Assembly (NCBI RefSeq): GCF_019711535.1
Contig: NZ_JAIGNP010000003.1
Coordinates: 620,001-684,000, forward strand
Source of the DNA: Qipengyuania aestuarii
GTDB taxonomy: Bacteria > Pseudomonadota > Alphaproteobacteria > Sphingomonadales > Sphingomonadaceae
Direction of reading: 5' to 3'
Length of the DNA stretch: 64,000 nucleotides
The translations under genes were made by a program, and so were the position numbers. The notes beneath the pieces were generated by a model. It saw only the letters and a list, made by a program, of their open reading frames with translations, did no database searches and had not been told where the DNA came from. Below, piece by piece: positions 9,594-18,787 of this stretch (positions are counted from its first letter, which is position 1; the number at the start of each line of letters is the position of its first letter).

Positions 9594-11186
9594 GTGGAGG
9601 AGTTCGCCGCCCTTATCGATGCGCTCGTCTATACGCGCAGCCGCAACGAGAAACTGCGGCTCATCGCAGACTATTTGCGTGCAACGCCCGACCCGGATCG
9701 TGGCTGGGCGCTCGCTGCTCTATCCGATGGGCTCGATTTTCCAGCGGTCAAAAGCTCGACCATCCGCAACCTCCTCAAGGATCGGATCGATCCGGTTCTG
9801 TGGACGCTGAGCCGCGATTTCGTAGGCGACACTGCGGAGACCGCAAGCTTGCTGTGGCCCGCACCCGAAATTGCGCCCTCCCCTCCGCCGGTTAGTGAAA
9901 CGGTCGAATTGCTGAATGCGATGAACCGCAAGTCGGTGCTTACTGAGCTGCCCAAGCTCCTGGATCGGCTGGATTCTTCAGGGCGCTACGCGCTGCTTAA
10001 ACTGGCGACGGGCGGAATGAGGATCGGCGTGAGCTCGCGGCTCGCCAAAACCGCTTTCGCGCAGGCCTTCGCGGTGTCAGTCGACGATGTTGAGGAATAT
10101 TGGCACGGCCTCACCCCTCCCTATGCCGATCTTTTCACCTGGGCCGCAGATGGCGGCGAGCCGCCCGATATAGAAAATCTGCCAACCTTCCGCCCATTCA
10201 TGCTCGCCCACCCCTTGGATGAAACGGTCGTCGGCCTTGAGGATTACGCAGCAGAATGGAAATGGGACGGTATTCGCGTTCAGCTCGTGCGGGCGGGCGG
10301 GGAAAGTCGGCTCTTCTCGCGATCGGGTGACGATATCTCCGCGACATTCCCCGAATTTCTCGATGCCTTGACGATGAACGCCGTCCTTGACGGTGAATTG
10401 CTGGTACGGGGCAATACTCAGGGCGGTGAAGCGGGAGGTGCCGCCAGTTTCAACGCCCTTCAGCAAAGGCTGGGCCGAAAGACGGTTTCGAAGAAGATGA
10501 TGCAGGAATATCCTGCCTTCATCCGGCTTTATGATGCTCTGCTGATCGAGGGAGAGGATTTGCGTCCTCTGCCCTGGACAGCACGGCGATCGCGGCTTGA
10601 AGCGCTGGCGTCGCGCCTTCCGGATAATCATTTCGACCTGAGCTCGGTCGTGGCGGCGGCTGATTTTGAGGACCTTTCGCGTATTCGGAAGGCCAGCCGT
10701 GAGGACGCCATCGAAGGCCTGATGCTCAAACGCAAGGACAGTCCCTATATCGCCGGCCGGCGTGTGGGATACTGGTACAAGTGGAAACGCGACCCGCTGC
10801 TTATCGATTGCGTCCTGATGTATGCGCAACGCGGGAGCGGAAAACGATCGAGTTTCTTTTCGGATTACACCTTCGGTTGCTGGGACGGCGACCCGGACAG
10901 AGGGGCGGACCTTCTACCTGTAGGGAAGGCATATTCCGGGTTCACCGACGAAGAACTCAAGAAGCTGGACAAGCATGTTCGCCAGAACACGATCAATCGT
11001 TTTGGTCCAGTGCGCGAGACAGACAAGAGCCTGGTATTCGAAGTGGCATTCGACAGCGTCCACGAGAGCAAACGACACAAATCGGGCCTCGCTATGCGCT
11101 TTCCGCGGATACACCGCATCCGTTGGGATAAACCGCCCCATGAGGCTGATCGGATCGAAACCCTGAAGAAACTGATCGCCGATTGA
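9594..11186 (+). CDS. ATP-dependent DNA ligase (cisplatin-damage-response type)
   Basis: A 530-residue ATP-dependent ligase distinct from the NAD-dependent replicative LigA. An N-terminal DNA-binding domain (1-200) is followed by the nucleotidyltransferase motif EWKWDGIRVQ with the AMP-accepting Lys223. Downstream are DGELLVRG, EGLMLKR and WYKWKR, then an OB-fold domain. The start is GTG at 9594, 3 nt after the exonuclease stop, so the two are an operon. This family has been linked to survival after crosslink damage in other proteobacteria; the role here is inferred. Confidence 0.94.
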   Translation: MEEFAALIDALVYTRSRNEKLRLIADYLRATPDPDRGWALAALSDGLDFPAVKSSTIRNLLKDRIDPVLWTLSRDFVGDTAETASLLWPAPEIAPSPPPVSETVELLNAMNRKSVLTELPKLLDRLDSSGRYALLKLATGGMRIGVSSRLAKTAFAQAFAVSVDDVEEYWHGLTPPYADLFTWAADGGEPPDIENLPTFRPFMLAHPLDETVVGLEDYAAEWKWDGIRVQLVRAGGESRLFSRSGDDISATFPEFLDALTMNAVLDGELLVRGNTQGGEAGGAASFNALQQRLGRKTVSKKMMQEYPAFIRLYDALLIEGEDLRPLPWTARRSRLEALASRLPDNHFDLSSVVAAADFEDLSRIRKASREDAIEGLMLKRKDSPYIAGRRVGYWYKWKRDPLLIDCVLMYAQRGSGKRSSFFSDYTFGCWDGDPDRGADLLPVGKAYSGFTDEELKKLDKHVRQNTINRFGPVRETDKSLVFEVAFDSVHESKRHKSGLAMRFPRIHRIRWDKPPHEADRIETLKKLIAD

Positions 11187-11223
11187 TATCGGTATAGTTG
11201 AGAGCCAGTGGCCGGAAAGGGCA

Positions 11224-11505
11224 TTAAACCTCTAACCGAAAAGTCTTTTCACGCGCGGTGTCGCCGCGCAGGAGGTGGCAGCGCGACTTTGCGATGCCAA
11301 ACGCGCGTGCGAGCATTTCGCAGAGCGCGCGATTGGCGGCACCGTCCTGCGGCTTTGCCCGCGTCTTGATGATCAGCTGACCCTGTTCGATCTTCATGGC
11401 ATCCTGCCGCGCTCCCGGCGTTGCCTTGATGCGGAGCCGACCGTCAGGATCGAGAAGCGCCAACAGATCCTCTCGATCGGGAAACTCAACTGCGGAGCGC
11501 TTCAT
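11224..11505 (-). CDS. DUF167 (YggU) family protein
   Basis: A 93-residue protein with the conserved GRLRIKATPGARQDA and AKPQDGAANRALCEMLA blocks of DUF167/YggU. Its function is not established. The ATG at 11505 lies 20 nt inside the end of the carbonic anhydrase-like gene, so the two are coupled. It converges on the DNA ligase gene with a 37-nt gap and no visible hairpin terminator. Confidence 0.9.
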   Translation of the reverse strand: MKRSAVEFPDREDLLALLDPDGRLRIKATPGARQDAMKIEQGQLIIKTRAKPQDGAANRALCEMLARAFGIAKSRCHLLRGDTAREKTFRLEV

Positions 11506-12055
11506 CGACCGCCGCAGAATGTAATTTTGCGTTTTCCGCATAATGAGCCACGCCCATGCGCATACCCGCAATGGCGGAATCGCTGAGATCCTTCAGCTTC
11601 CTGGCTGGTCTTCCCGCCCACAGTTCGCGCTCGCCCATCGTCTTTCCTTCGGTCAGCATCGCGCCGGCTGCCAGCATCGCGTCGCTGGCGATGACTGCCT
11701 TGTTCATTGCGATTGCACCAAGTCCGACAAAGCCCCTGTTTTCAATGCGGCATCCATGGACCATGGCCATGTGACCGATCAGAACATCGTCCCCGATGAT
11801 GAGCGGGCTGCCATCCGGATCGCCGGGACGCTCCGGATCGCAATGAAGGACACTGCCGTCCTGCACATTGGTCCGCTCTCCGATAACAATGCGGCTGACG
11901 TCTGCACGAAGGACGCAATTGTACCAGATGGAACTGTCCGCACCGATGGTGACGTCACCGATTATGGTGCAACCCGGGGCGATGAAAGCGCTTTTGTGAA
12001 TTTCCGGCGACTTGCCGTTGATCGGTATAATGGTGACGCCGGGGCGGCTCTTCAT
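11486..12055 (-). CDS. Gamma carbonic anhydrase family protein
   Basis: A 189-residue left-handed beta-helix protein with hexapeptide repeats (for example IGDVTIGADSSIWYN). The three metal ligands are expected at the His of GSVLH and the two His of GHMAMVHG, all present. Members may hydrate CO2 or serve in respiratory complexes; activity cannot be judged from sequence. I chose ATG 12055 because GGGAGAG lies 7 nt upstream; a GTG at 12070 is the alternative and touches the stop of the preceding gene. Confidence 0.92.
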   Translation of the reverse strand: MKSRPGVTIIPINGKSPEIHKSAFIAPGCTIIGDVTIGADSSIWYNCVLRADVSRIVIGERTNVQDGSVLHCDPERPGDPDGSPLIIGDDVLIGHMAMVHGCRIENRGFVGLGAIAMNKAVIASDAMLAAGAMLTEGKTMGERELWAGRPARKLKDLSDSAIAGMRMGVAHYAENAKLHSAAVDEALRS

Positions 12056-12069
12056 GACTGGCTCTCCCA

Positions 12070-12609
12070 CTACTCTTTGGTCAGACTGTAAAGGATGGTG
12101 CGGCGATCATCCGGAGGAAAGGCCGGATCATCGAAATCCAAATCCTCCCGGCGGATCATGCCGAGCTTTTCCATAAGCTTCCAGCTTGGCACATTCGGCT
12201 TGCTGGTCAGGGCTACGATTGCTGGAAGGTGCAGTCTTGCAAATGCCCAGTCGAGAATTGCGCGAACTGCCTCTTCGGCATAGCCGCGCCGCCATCGATC
12301 CTCGCGGATCACCCAGCCGATCTCGGAATCGCCCTTGTTTTTGGCCAATTCGTTGTCCACGAGTTTGAGGCCCGCATGGCCGACCAACTCTCCGCTTTCC
12401 TTCTCGATCAAAAAGAGGAAGCTGAAACCGTGGCGGGCCTGCATCTGCATGGTTTTCGCATGCTTGGCTTCGATCTCATGCAATTCTTTCGGCCCGCCCA
12501 GCCTTGCCATCATCTCCGCGCTGTTGAGCATACGATACTGCAGCTCTGCGTCCCCTTCTCCGATCGTGCGAAGGATAAGACGGTCGGTTTCGGCAATGAT
12601 GTCAGGCAT
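12070..12609 (-). CDS. GNAT family N-acetyltransferase (RimJ/RimL type), copy 1
   Basis: A 179-residue acetyl-CoA-dependent acetyltransferase. It begins ETDRLILRTI, typical of the RimJ/RimL subgroup, and contains the acetyl-CoA loop region REDRWRRGYAEEAVRA. The end GMIRREDLDF matches the neighbouring upstream acetyltransferase closely, so the two look like a tandem duplication. The substrate (ribosomal protein, antibiotic or metabolite) is unknown. It overlaps the next gene upstream by 8 nt. Confidence 0.92.
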   Translation of the reverse strand: MPDIIAETDRLILRTIGEGDAELQYRMLNSAEMMARLGGPKELHEIEAKHAKTMQMQARHGFSFLFLIEKESGELVGHAGLKLVDNELAKNKGDSEIGWVIREDRWRRGYAEEAVRAILDWAFARLHLPAIVALTSKPNVPSWKLMEKLGMIRREDLDFDDPAFPPDDRRTILYSLTKE

Positions 12610-13153
12610 CGGGTCTCCGCCACTCCTCGCGGCTGATGGAATAGACGATGATCATGTCGTCTCCGAAATCCGAATTCGGGAAATCGAGATCCTCCCGCCA
12701 CGTCATGCCCAGCCGCTTCATCAGCCCCCAACTGGCGTCATTAGGGGCAACTGTCAGAGCGATGACTTGCTCGGCTGCAAAACTCTCAAACGCGACCTCA
12801 AGGACGGCTGCCGCGGCTTCTTTGGCGTAGCCCCTGCCCCAAGCATCCTCTCGCAAGCGCCAGCCAACCTCCATTTCTCCAAGCGGCCCGCCGGCCTGGT
12901 TTGACCGTTTCAGGCCGCAAAAACCGAGTATCGCCCCATCCTCTTTGCGCTCGACCACCCAGAAAGTGTGCCCGTGATCACGCTGATAAGACAGCAGTCT
13001 TTCCTGTACCGCTGTGCGCTTGATGTCATCGCAGACGCCCCCCAGCCAGCGCATGACGGCAGGTGTGTTGGTGCCCCGCCAGAAGGGCTCCCAATCCTCA
13101 TCCTGCCAATCGCGCAGCACGAGCCGTTCCGTCTCGCGGCGGAAGTCACCCAT
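12602..13153 (-). CDS. GNAT family N-acetyltransferase (RimJ/RimL type), copy 2
   Basis: A 183-residue paralogue of the acetyltransferase just downstream. Shared blocks are ETERLVLRDW, REDAWGRGYAKEA and LGMTWREDLDF. It overlaps hemB by 8 nt at its 5' end and copy 1 by 8 nt at its 3' end, so all three are probably on one transcript. Sequence between the shared blocks has diverged, which suggests an old duplication and different substrates. Confidence 0.92.
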   Translation of the reverse strand: MGDFRRETERLVLRDWQDEDWEPFWRGTNTPAVMRWLGGVCDDIKRTAVQERLLSYQRDHGHTFWVVERKEDGAILGFCGLKRSNQAGGPLGEMEVGWRLREDAWGRGYAKEAAAAVLEVAFESFAAEQVIALTVAPNDASWGLMKRLGMTWREDLDFPNSDFGDDMIIVYSISREEWRRPDA

Positions 13154-14144
13154 TCAGCAGGCGCGCGGCGAACGGGGCGTGATAGGTGAGGATCCCGGAG
13201 CATCCGGCGCGCTTGAAGGCAATAAGCTTTTCCATGAGCAGCGCCTCGCGGTCCGCAATCCCCGCTGCCGCACCGGCTTCGATCAGCGCATATTCTCCGC
13301 TTACCTGATAGGCAAAAACCGGTACTCCGAATGCCTCCTTCGCACGCCAGATCACATCGAGATAGGCGAGACCCGGCTTGACCATGACGCTATCGGCGCC
13401 CTCGGCAATATCCATGCCGATTTCGCGCAGCGCCTCATCTCCGTTGGCAGCGTCCATCTGGTAGCTTTTCTTGTCCCCTTTCAGGAGGCCGCCGGACCCA
13501 ACCGCATCGCGAAATGGGCCATAGAATGCCGAGGCATATTTCGCCGCATAGGCCATGATCTGGACATTCGGCTTGCCATTCATCTCGAGCGCCATGCGGA
13601 TTGCCTTCACGCGGCCGTCCATCATGTCTGACGGCGCAACAATATCCGCGCCCGCTTCTGCCTGCGTCATGGCTTGGTCTACGAGTACAGCGACGGTTTC
13701 GTCATTGAGTACGTAGCCTGCGTCATCCAGCAGACCATCCTGGCCGTGGCTGGTATAGGGATCGAGCGCCACATCGGTCAGAATGCCGATGTCATTGCCG
13801 CAAGCGTCGCGAATCGCGCGGATCGCACGACACATCAGATTGTCGGGGTTGAGCGCCTCATCCCCGCGTTCGCTGCGATTTTCCGCTGGCGTGTTGGGGA
13901 AAAGTGCCACGCAAGGAATGCCCAGCTCAACCGCCTCCCTCGCACGCTTGACGATTCCATCGACGGACCACCGGGACACCCCGGGCAAGCTTGCCACCGG
14001 TTCTTCGATATTTTTGCCGCCAGTCACGAAGAGCGGCCATATCAGGTCGGCTGGCGTCAATATGGTCTCGCGGACCATCGCCCTGCTCCAGCTGTGAGCT
14101 CGGGTTCGACGCAGGCGGGTTGCGGGATAGCTAGCGTTGATCAT
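13146..14144 (-). CDS. hemB: Delta-aminolevulinic acid dehydratase (porphobilinogen synthase)
   Basis: A 332-residue enzyme that condenses two 5-aminolevulinate molecules to porphobilinogen, the second shared step of heme synthesis. The Schiff-base lysines are in AYAAKYASAFYGPF and SVMVKPGLAYLD. The zinc site cysteines of animal and E. coli enzymes are absent: the segment reads DVALDPYTSHGQDG, so this is the magnesium-type/cysteine-free form. The ATG at 14144 gives the usual length; a longer frame upstream overlaps the M23 gene. hemE and hemJ are elsewhere in the window. Confidence 0.96.
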   Translation of the reverse strand: MINASYPATRLRRTRAHSWSRAMVRETILTPADLIWPLFVTGGKNIEEPVASLPGVSRWSVDGIVKRAREAVELGIPCVALFPNTPAENRSERGDEALNPDNLMCRAIRAIRDACGNDIGILTDVALDPYTSHGQDGLLDDAGYVLNDETVAVLVDQAMTQAEAGADIVAPSDMMDGRVKAIRMALEMNGKPNVQIMAYAAKYASAFYGPFRDAVGSGGLLKGDKKSYQMDAANGDEALREIGMDIAEGADSVMVKPGLAYLDVIWRAKEAFGVPVFAYQVSGEYALIEAGAAAGIADREALLMEKLIAFKRAGCSGILTYHAPFAARLLNG

Positions 14145-14194
14145 CGCCGGGGCATTGCCCCAAAGCGGCGGTCGGCGCAATCCGCGGGGGGCGC

Positions 14195-15772
14195 TCAACC
14201 GATCTTGCGCGGGCGGTCGAGCTTATCGATTTCACGGTCCGGCGTTTCGGCGGCCGATTCTTCTGCCGTCGGAGCAAGATCGGCCAGCGCTGCACCCTCT
14301 TCAACGTCTTGAAGGATGCCCAGGGCGCTTCGAAACCGTTCCAGTTCCGCACCCGAGAGCTGCTTGCGCGTGACGAAGCTTATCGAGGCGGGATTGATGG
14401 CGCGACCACCTTGATACATTTCATAATGCAGGTGGGGCCCGGTGGAGAGTCCTGTCGAGCCGACATAGCCGATCACTCGCCCGCGCCGCACCGATGCCCC
14501 GCGGTTTACGGCGATGCGGCTCATATGACAGTAACGCGTGTCGATTCCGTTCGCGTGACGGATCCGCACGGCATTGCCGCATCCACCCATCCGGCCCGCA
14601 CCGATAATCCGGCCGTCTGTAACCGCCACGATGGGTGTGCCGTGACGCGCCTTGAAATCCACGCCGGAATGCATGCGCTTGTAGCCGAGGATCGGATGTC
14701 GGCGCATTCCGAAGCTGGACGTCATCCGGCCCGGCACCGGGGCAACCAGCCCCCCTTTCTCTTCGCCGACGCCCTTGGCATCGTAAAAATCTCCTTCCGA
14801 TCCCCAGCGCATCAATTGCAGATCCCCGCGCGCTCCCCTTTCGAGCCCGGCGAACAACAATTGTCCGGCCTGCCGCTCTCCGGTCGCAGCGCGGCGGTGC
14901 GAGACGATCATGTCGAAAGTGTCCGAAGCCTGCACTTCGCGCTGGACGTCGACCTGGCTCCCCAATGCCTTGAGATAGGCCTGGACGGCACTGGTTGGCG
15001 CCCCGGCTGCCCGTGCGGATCGATAGAGACTATCGCCGACGACGCCGCGAATACGCAGCGGGGTCTCGTCCACCCGGATGGTGCGGCGCGTCAGATTGAG
15101 CGGACCGCCGGGCTGCATCCGATCTACTTGCAGTTCGAGATCGAACCGCGCCCGGAAGCTCAGCTTTTCCAGGGGGCGCTTCGCATCGGGCTGCGGCCGC
15201 CGGCCGAGGGTAATATCGATCTGTGTCCCCGGCTCAAGCTCGTCGAGAGGAACAGCCCTGCCGATTAGCGCAGCAACCGTATCGGCCTCGCTACCTCCCA
15301 GCCCGGCCCTGCGCAGCATCCGGTCCAGGCTATCGCCGCGGCCCAAGGTCGCCAGCATCTGCATTTGTGGTCGTTCGGGCGCTTCGGCCAGCGGACGCAC
15401 CAATGCGGTCGGTCCCATCTTGCGGCCCGTGTCCGCGCCAAGGGCCAGCGGCATGATCACCTGGCTGCGATATTCGCTGCGGATCGCCGCATCGTCAGGA
15501 AGCGGAGAGGCTGCTTCCAGAGGCGCGAAGTCCGGCCAGAATGCGAAGGCAATGACGGACAGGCCAACAAATGTGCCAAGGCCCCGAAACCAACGCCGTG
15601 ATCCGATATCCGCCCCAAGGTCAGGCGCAATATCCAGTCCCTCGATGTGCGAGTAGATTCTTTGCCGGACCGACAGTCTGGGTGAAGAGCCCCCCGTCGC
15701 CGTGTGGAAGGTTGTGCCCACCCCCCCCGAGTTTTCGTACCCTGCGAGCTGTTTATCCTTCGAAAGGTTCAC
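14195..15772 (-). CDS. M23 family metallopeptidase (murein hydrolase type)
   Basis: A protein of about 525 residues with one membrane helix near residue 65-85 (GLGTFVGLSVIAFAFWPDF) and a C-terminal LytM/M23 domain. The zinc ligands are the His and Asp of RMHSGVDF and the His pair of HLHYEM. A preceding segment (LATLGRGDSLDRMLRRAG) resembles the OapA/LysM-like part of such enzymes. It should cut or regulate peptidoglycan cross-links from the inner membrane. The start is uncertain: GTG 15772 has a GAGGGG site 5 nt upstream, while ATG 15799 has none. Confidence 0.9.
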   Translation of the reverse strand: MNLSKDKQLAGYENSGGVGTTFHTATGGSSPRLSVRQRIYSHIEGLDIAPDLGADIGSRRWFRGLGTFVGLSVIAFAFWPDFAPLEAASPLPDDAAIRSEYRSQVIMPLALGADTGRKMGPTALVRPLAEAPERPQMQMLATLGRGDSLDRMLRRAGLGGSEADTVAALIGRAVPLDELEPGTQIDITLGRRPQPDAKRPLEKLSFRARFDLELQVDRMQPGGPLNLTRRTIRVDETPLRIRGVVGDSLYRSARAAGAPTSAVQAYLKALGSQVDVQREVQASDTFDMIVSHRRAATGERQAGQLLFAGLERGARGDLQLMRWGSEGDFYDAKGVGEEKGGLVAPVPGRMTSSFGMRRHPILGYKRMHSGVDFKARHGTPIVAVTDGRIIGAGRMGGCGNAVRIRHANGIDTRYCHMSRIAVNRGASVRRGRVIGYVGSTGLSTGPHLHYEMYQGGRAINPASISFVTRKQLSGAELERFRSALGILQDVEEGAALADLAPTAEESAAETPDREIDKLDRPRKIG

Positions 15773-15963
15773 CCTTGCCCCTCGTGCGACAGGCAGCATC
15801 CGCCAGGATGCGCCACCAGTGTGGTTTTGCGAATTGCGAGGCCATAGCGAATCAAGGTGAATTTCTTGCTAACTTTCGGCAGGCCGAGTCCTGCACGCGG
15901 CCAATAGAGTGCAAAAGTCCCCTGCCTGTTGCACAGGTAATCGGAGACTGCCACTTAGGCCGC

Positions 15964-18477
15964 GTGACTGACGCCTCCATCAAGGCGGTCCTCGGACCAA
16001 CCAACACCGGCAAGACCCATCTCGCGATCGAGCGCATGTGCGCCCATTCCAGCGGCGCCATGGGATTTCCGCTGCGGTTGCTGGCGCGCGAGGTCTACGA
16101 CCGCGTGGTGGCCATCAAGGGCGAAAAGCAGGTCGCTCTCATCACCGGCGAACAGCGCATCGAACCTCCCGATGCCCGCTATCTGTGCTGCACGGTCGAG
16201 GCCATGCCCCGTGCATCCAACGAACGAGCGTTCGTGGCCCTGGACGAGGCGCAGCTTTCGGCAGACCGCGAACGTGGGCACATTTTCACCGATAGGCTGC
16301 TGAACACTCGCGGGCGCGAGGAAACGATGCTGATGGGAGCGGCGACCCTTGCCCCCATGGTTCAGGCGCTGATTCCCCGCGCGGAGATTTCCGACCGGGC
16401 GCGCTTCTCGACCCTGACCCATATCGGGCCGCGCAAGCTGTCCCGGCTGCCGCCGCGCAGCGCGATCGTCGCGTTCAGCGCGGAACAGGTCTATTCCGTG
16501 GCCGAAATGCTGCGCCGGTTCAGGGGCGGCGCTGCCGTGGTCATGGGTGCCCTGTCCCCGGAGACCCGCAACAAACAGGTCGAATTGTTTCAGAATGGGG
16601 AAGTCGACTACATAGTAGCGACCGATGCGATCGGTATGGGCCTCAATCTAGACGTCAATCACGTCGCTTTTGCAGGCCTCACCAAGTTCGACGGCATTCG
16701 CATGCGGCGGCTTCATCCGGCGGAAATGGCACAGATTGCTGGCCGTGCGGGGCGTCACCAGCGGGACGGGACTTTCGGCACTATGGCGGGTGCCGGTGGA
16801 AAGATGGGGCCTGCCCCCGAATTCACCGATGAAGAAATCTACGCGATCGAAGAACATCGTTTCGCCCCGATAACGAAGCTCTTCTGGCGCGAACCGGAGC
16901 CGCGATTCGATTCGATCGGGACGCTGATTGCCGATCTGGAAACGCCGCCCGATCATGAGGCGCTGCGGCTCGCCCCTGAAGCGATCGACCTCGCGACGCT
17001 TAAGCGATTGGCCGATGAACCGATCTCGGCCTCTATCCGTGGTTCCGGTCAGGTTCGGCGCTTTTGGGAGGCCTGCTCGCTCCCCGATTTCCGCGCTCGG
17101 GGGCCGGATGTCCACGCGCGCTTTGTTGCGCGGCTCTGGCAGGACCTGGCACAAGGCTATATTGGTGCTGACTATGTCGCGGCACGCATCTCCGAACTCG
17201 ACCATACCAGCGGTGATATCGATACGCTCCAGGGGCGGATCGCTGCGATCCGCAGCTGGGCATATATCTGTCAGCGGCCGGACTGGGTGCTGGCGCGCGA
17301 TGAAATGGCAGCGCGGGCTCGCGGGGTCGAAGCAAAATTGTCGGACGCGCTTCATGCGCGCCTGACCGAACGATTCGTAAATCGAAGGACTACAATCTTG
17401 ATGAAATCGCTGGGACAGGACGCCTCCATGCTCCCGATCACACTCGCCGAAGACGGCACACTGCTGGTTGAGGACGAAGCCCTCGGCAAGGTCGAAGGCT
17501 TTCGCTTCACGGTCGATCCGTCGGCGAACCATGCGGATCGCAAAATGCTGCTTTCGGCGGCCGAAAAGGGCCTCCCGCGTATTCTGGGCGAACGCGCACA
17601 GGCGCTGGCCAGCTCCGACCTCGGCGAACTCGAGCTTTCCCGCGGTGCAATCCATTGGAACGGGCAAATGATCGCGAAGCTTGAGCCACGCGAGGGGCAG
17701 CTCAAGCCGGCGCTCGATCCGGCCCGCGAGGTATCCGCCCTTCCTGACGCTCCGCGCAAGGCGTTGCTGGATGCGGTCGATGTATGGCTCGACAAGAAGC
17801 TCGAACCGCTGGAACCGCTGCGGCGAATGCACATCGCCTCCGCCAATCCGGATGCCGGTTCGCAAGCTCGCGCGCTATTGCTCAACCTGATCGCCGGACA
17901 TGGCTTTGTTACGCGGGAAAAGGCCGGGATCGAACACCTGCCAAAGGATATGCGCCCCTTCCTCCGCAAGATTGGGGTGACGTTCGGCGCGCTCGACATA
18001 TTCGCCCCGCCGCTTCTCAAGCCTGCTGCGAGGCAGTTGCTCAGTGCACTCGGGATCGATCGGCGACCGCTCCAGGAAGCCATGTTGCCGGTCATCCCCG
18101 ATCAGAAAAAACTGCCCGCAGGCTATCGCCATGCGGGCAGTCAGGCGATTCGCCTCGATCTAGCAGAGAAAATCTTCCGCGCCGCGCACGAAGCGCGTGC
18201 CAAGGCCGACAAGCAGCGTCGCTTTCGTTTCGATCTCGCCTTACCGATTTCCATCGGACTGGAGGAGAAGAATGCGGAACGTCTGCTTGGCCAGGCCGGC
18301 TTTCGCGTACAGCGACCGAAGCCGCTCGAGGAAAACGTCTTCGGCCCACCCAGGCCCGCAAGCTGGGAATGGCGCCCGTCACGCCGCAAGCAGGTGCAGC
18401 GAGGTCCAGCGCGCAAGGAAGCACCCCGCGAAGGAAGCGCTTTCGCCGGGCTTGCCGAACTGATGAAGCAAGGCTGA
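15964..18477 (+). CDS. SUV3-like superfamily 2 RNA helicase
   Basis: An 837-residue helicase. It has Walker A GPTNTGKTHLA at about residue 10, the DExH-box equivalent LDEAQ, and motif VI QIAGRAGRHQRDG. This order matches the mitochondrial SUV3/alphaproteobacterial family, thought to unwind RNA during decay. The C-terminal tail is basic and Arg/Lys-rich. I chose the GTG at 15964, which places Walker A where relatives have it; the frame is open back to 15571 but that overlaps the divergent M23 gene. The S4 gene follows after 3 nt. Confidence 0.92.
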   Translation: MTDASIKAVLGPTNTGKTHLAIERMCAHSSGAMGFPLRLLAREVYDRVVAIKGEKQVALITGEQRIEPPDARYLCCTVEAMPRASNERAFVALDEAQLSADRERGHIFTDRLLNTRGREETMLMGAATLAPMVQALIPRAEISDRARFSTLTHIGPRKLSRLPPRSAIVAFSAEQVYSVAEMLRRFRGGAAVVMGALSPETRNKQVELFQNGEVDYIVATDAIGMGLNLDVNHVAFAGLTKFDGIRMRRLHPAEMAQIAGRAGRHQRDGTFGTMAGAGGKMGPAPEFTDEEIYAIEEHRFAPITKLFWREPEPRFDSIGTLIADLETPPDHEALRLAPEAIDLATLKRLADEPISASIRGSGQVRRFWEACSLPDFRARGPDVHARFVARLWQDLAQGYIGADYVAARISELDHTSGDIDTLQGRIAAIRSWAYICQRPDWVLARDEMAARARGVEAKLSDALHARLTERFVNRRTTILMKSLGQDASMLPITLAEDGTLLVEDEALGKVEGFRFTVDPSANHADRKMLLSAAEKGLPRILGERAQALASSDLGELELSRGAIHWNGQMIAKLEPREGQLKPALDPAREVSALPDAPRKALLDAVDVWLDKKLEPLEPLRRMHIASANPDAGSQARALLLNLIAGHGFVTREKAGIEHLPKDMRPFLRKIGVTFGALDIFAPPLLKPAARQLLSALGIDRRPLQEAMLPVIPDQKKLPAGYRHAGSQAIRLDLAEKIFRAAHEARAKADKQRRFRFDLALPISIGLEEKNAERLLGQAGFRVQRPKPLEENVFGPPRPASWEWRPSRRKQVQRGPARKEAPREGSAFAGLAELMKQG

Positions 18478-18480
18478 CGT

Positions 18481-18738
18481 TTGAGGATCGACCGCCTGCT
18501 CTGCATGCTGCGCTTTTCGCGCACGCGCAGCGCGGCGCAGAGGCTGGTCGAGCAGGGACATATTCGCCTCAATGGCGAACGCGTGGTTCGCGGCAGCCGC
18601 GATGTGGCCGTGGGCGATGTCCTCACTCTACCGCTCGGAAAGTCGGTGAGGCTGGTCGAAGTGCTTGCCCTCCCCGAACGGCGCGGCCCTCCGCGCGATG
18701 CGCAGGAATGTTATCGGGAACTTGACCCCGGCGCATGA
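18481..18738 (+). CDS. RNA-binding S4 domain protein (Hsp15-like)
   Basis: An 85-residue protein made almost entirely of an S4 RNA-binding fold (RIDRLLCMLRFSRTRSAAQ...IRLNGERV). Hsp15-type proteins bind stalled 50S subunits that carry nascent chains. The only start close to the domain is TTG at 18481, 3 nt after the helicase stop, with AAGG upstream. The coupling to a helicase suggests a joint role in RNA or ribosome quality control, which is an inference. Confidence 0.9.
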   Translation: MRIDRLLCMLRFSRTRSAAQRLVEQGHIRLNGERVVRGSRDVAVGDVLTLPLGKSVRLVEVLALPERRGPPRDAQECYRELDPGA

Positions 18739-18787
18739 ATAGCCATAGCAGCGCTCACACACACCACTCACAGGGAAAACGCACCCC

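Noticed and set aside
16648..17865. A 405-codon minus-strand frame inside the helicase gene
   Set aside because: It mirrors the codon pattern of the SUV3-like helicase and has no recognisable motif.
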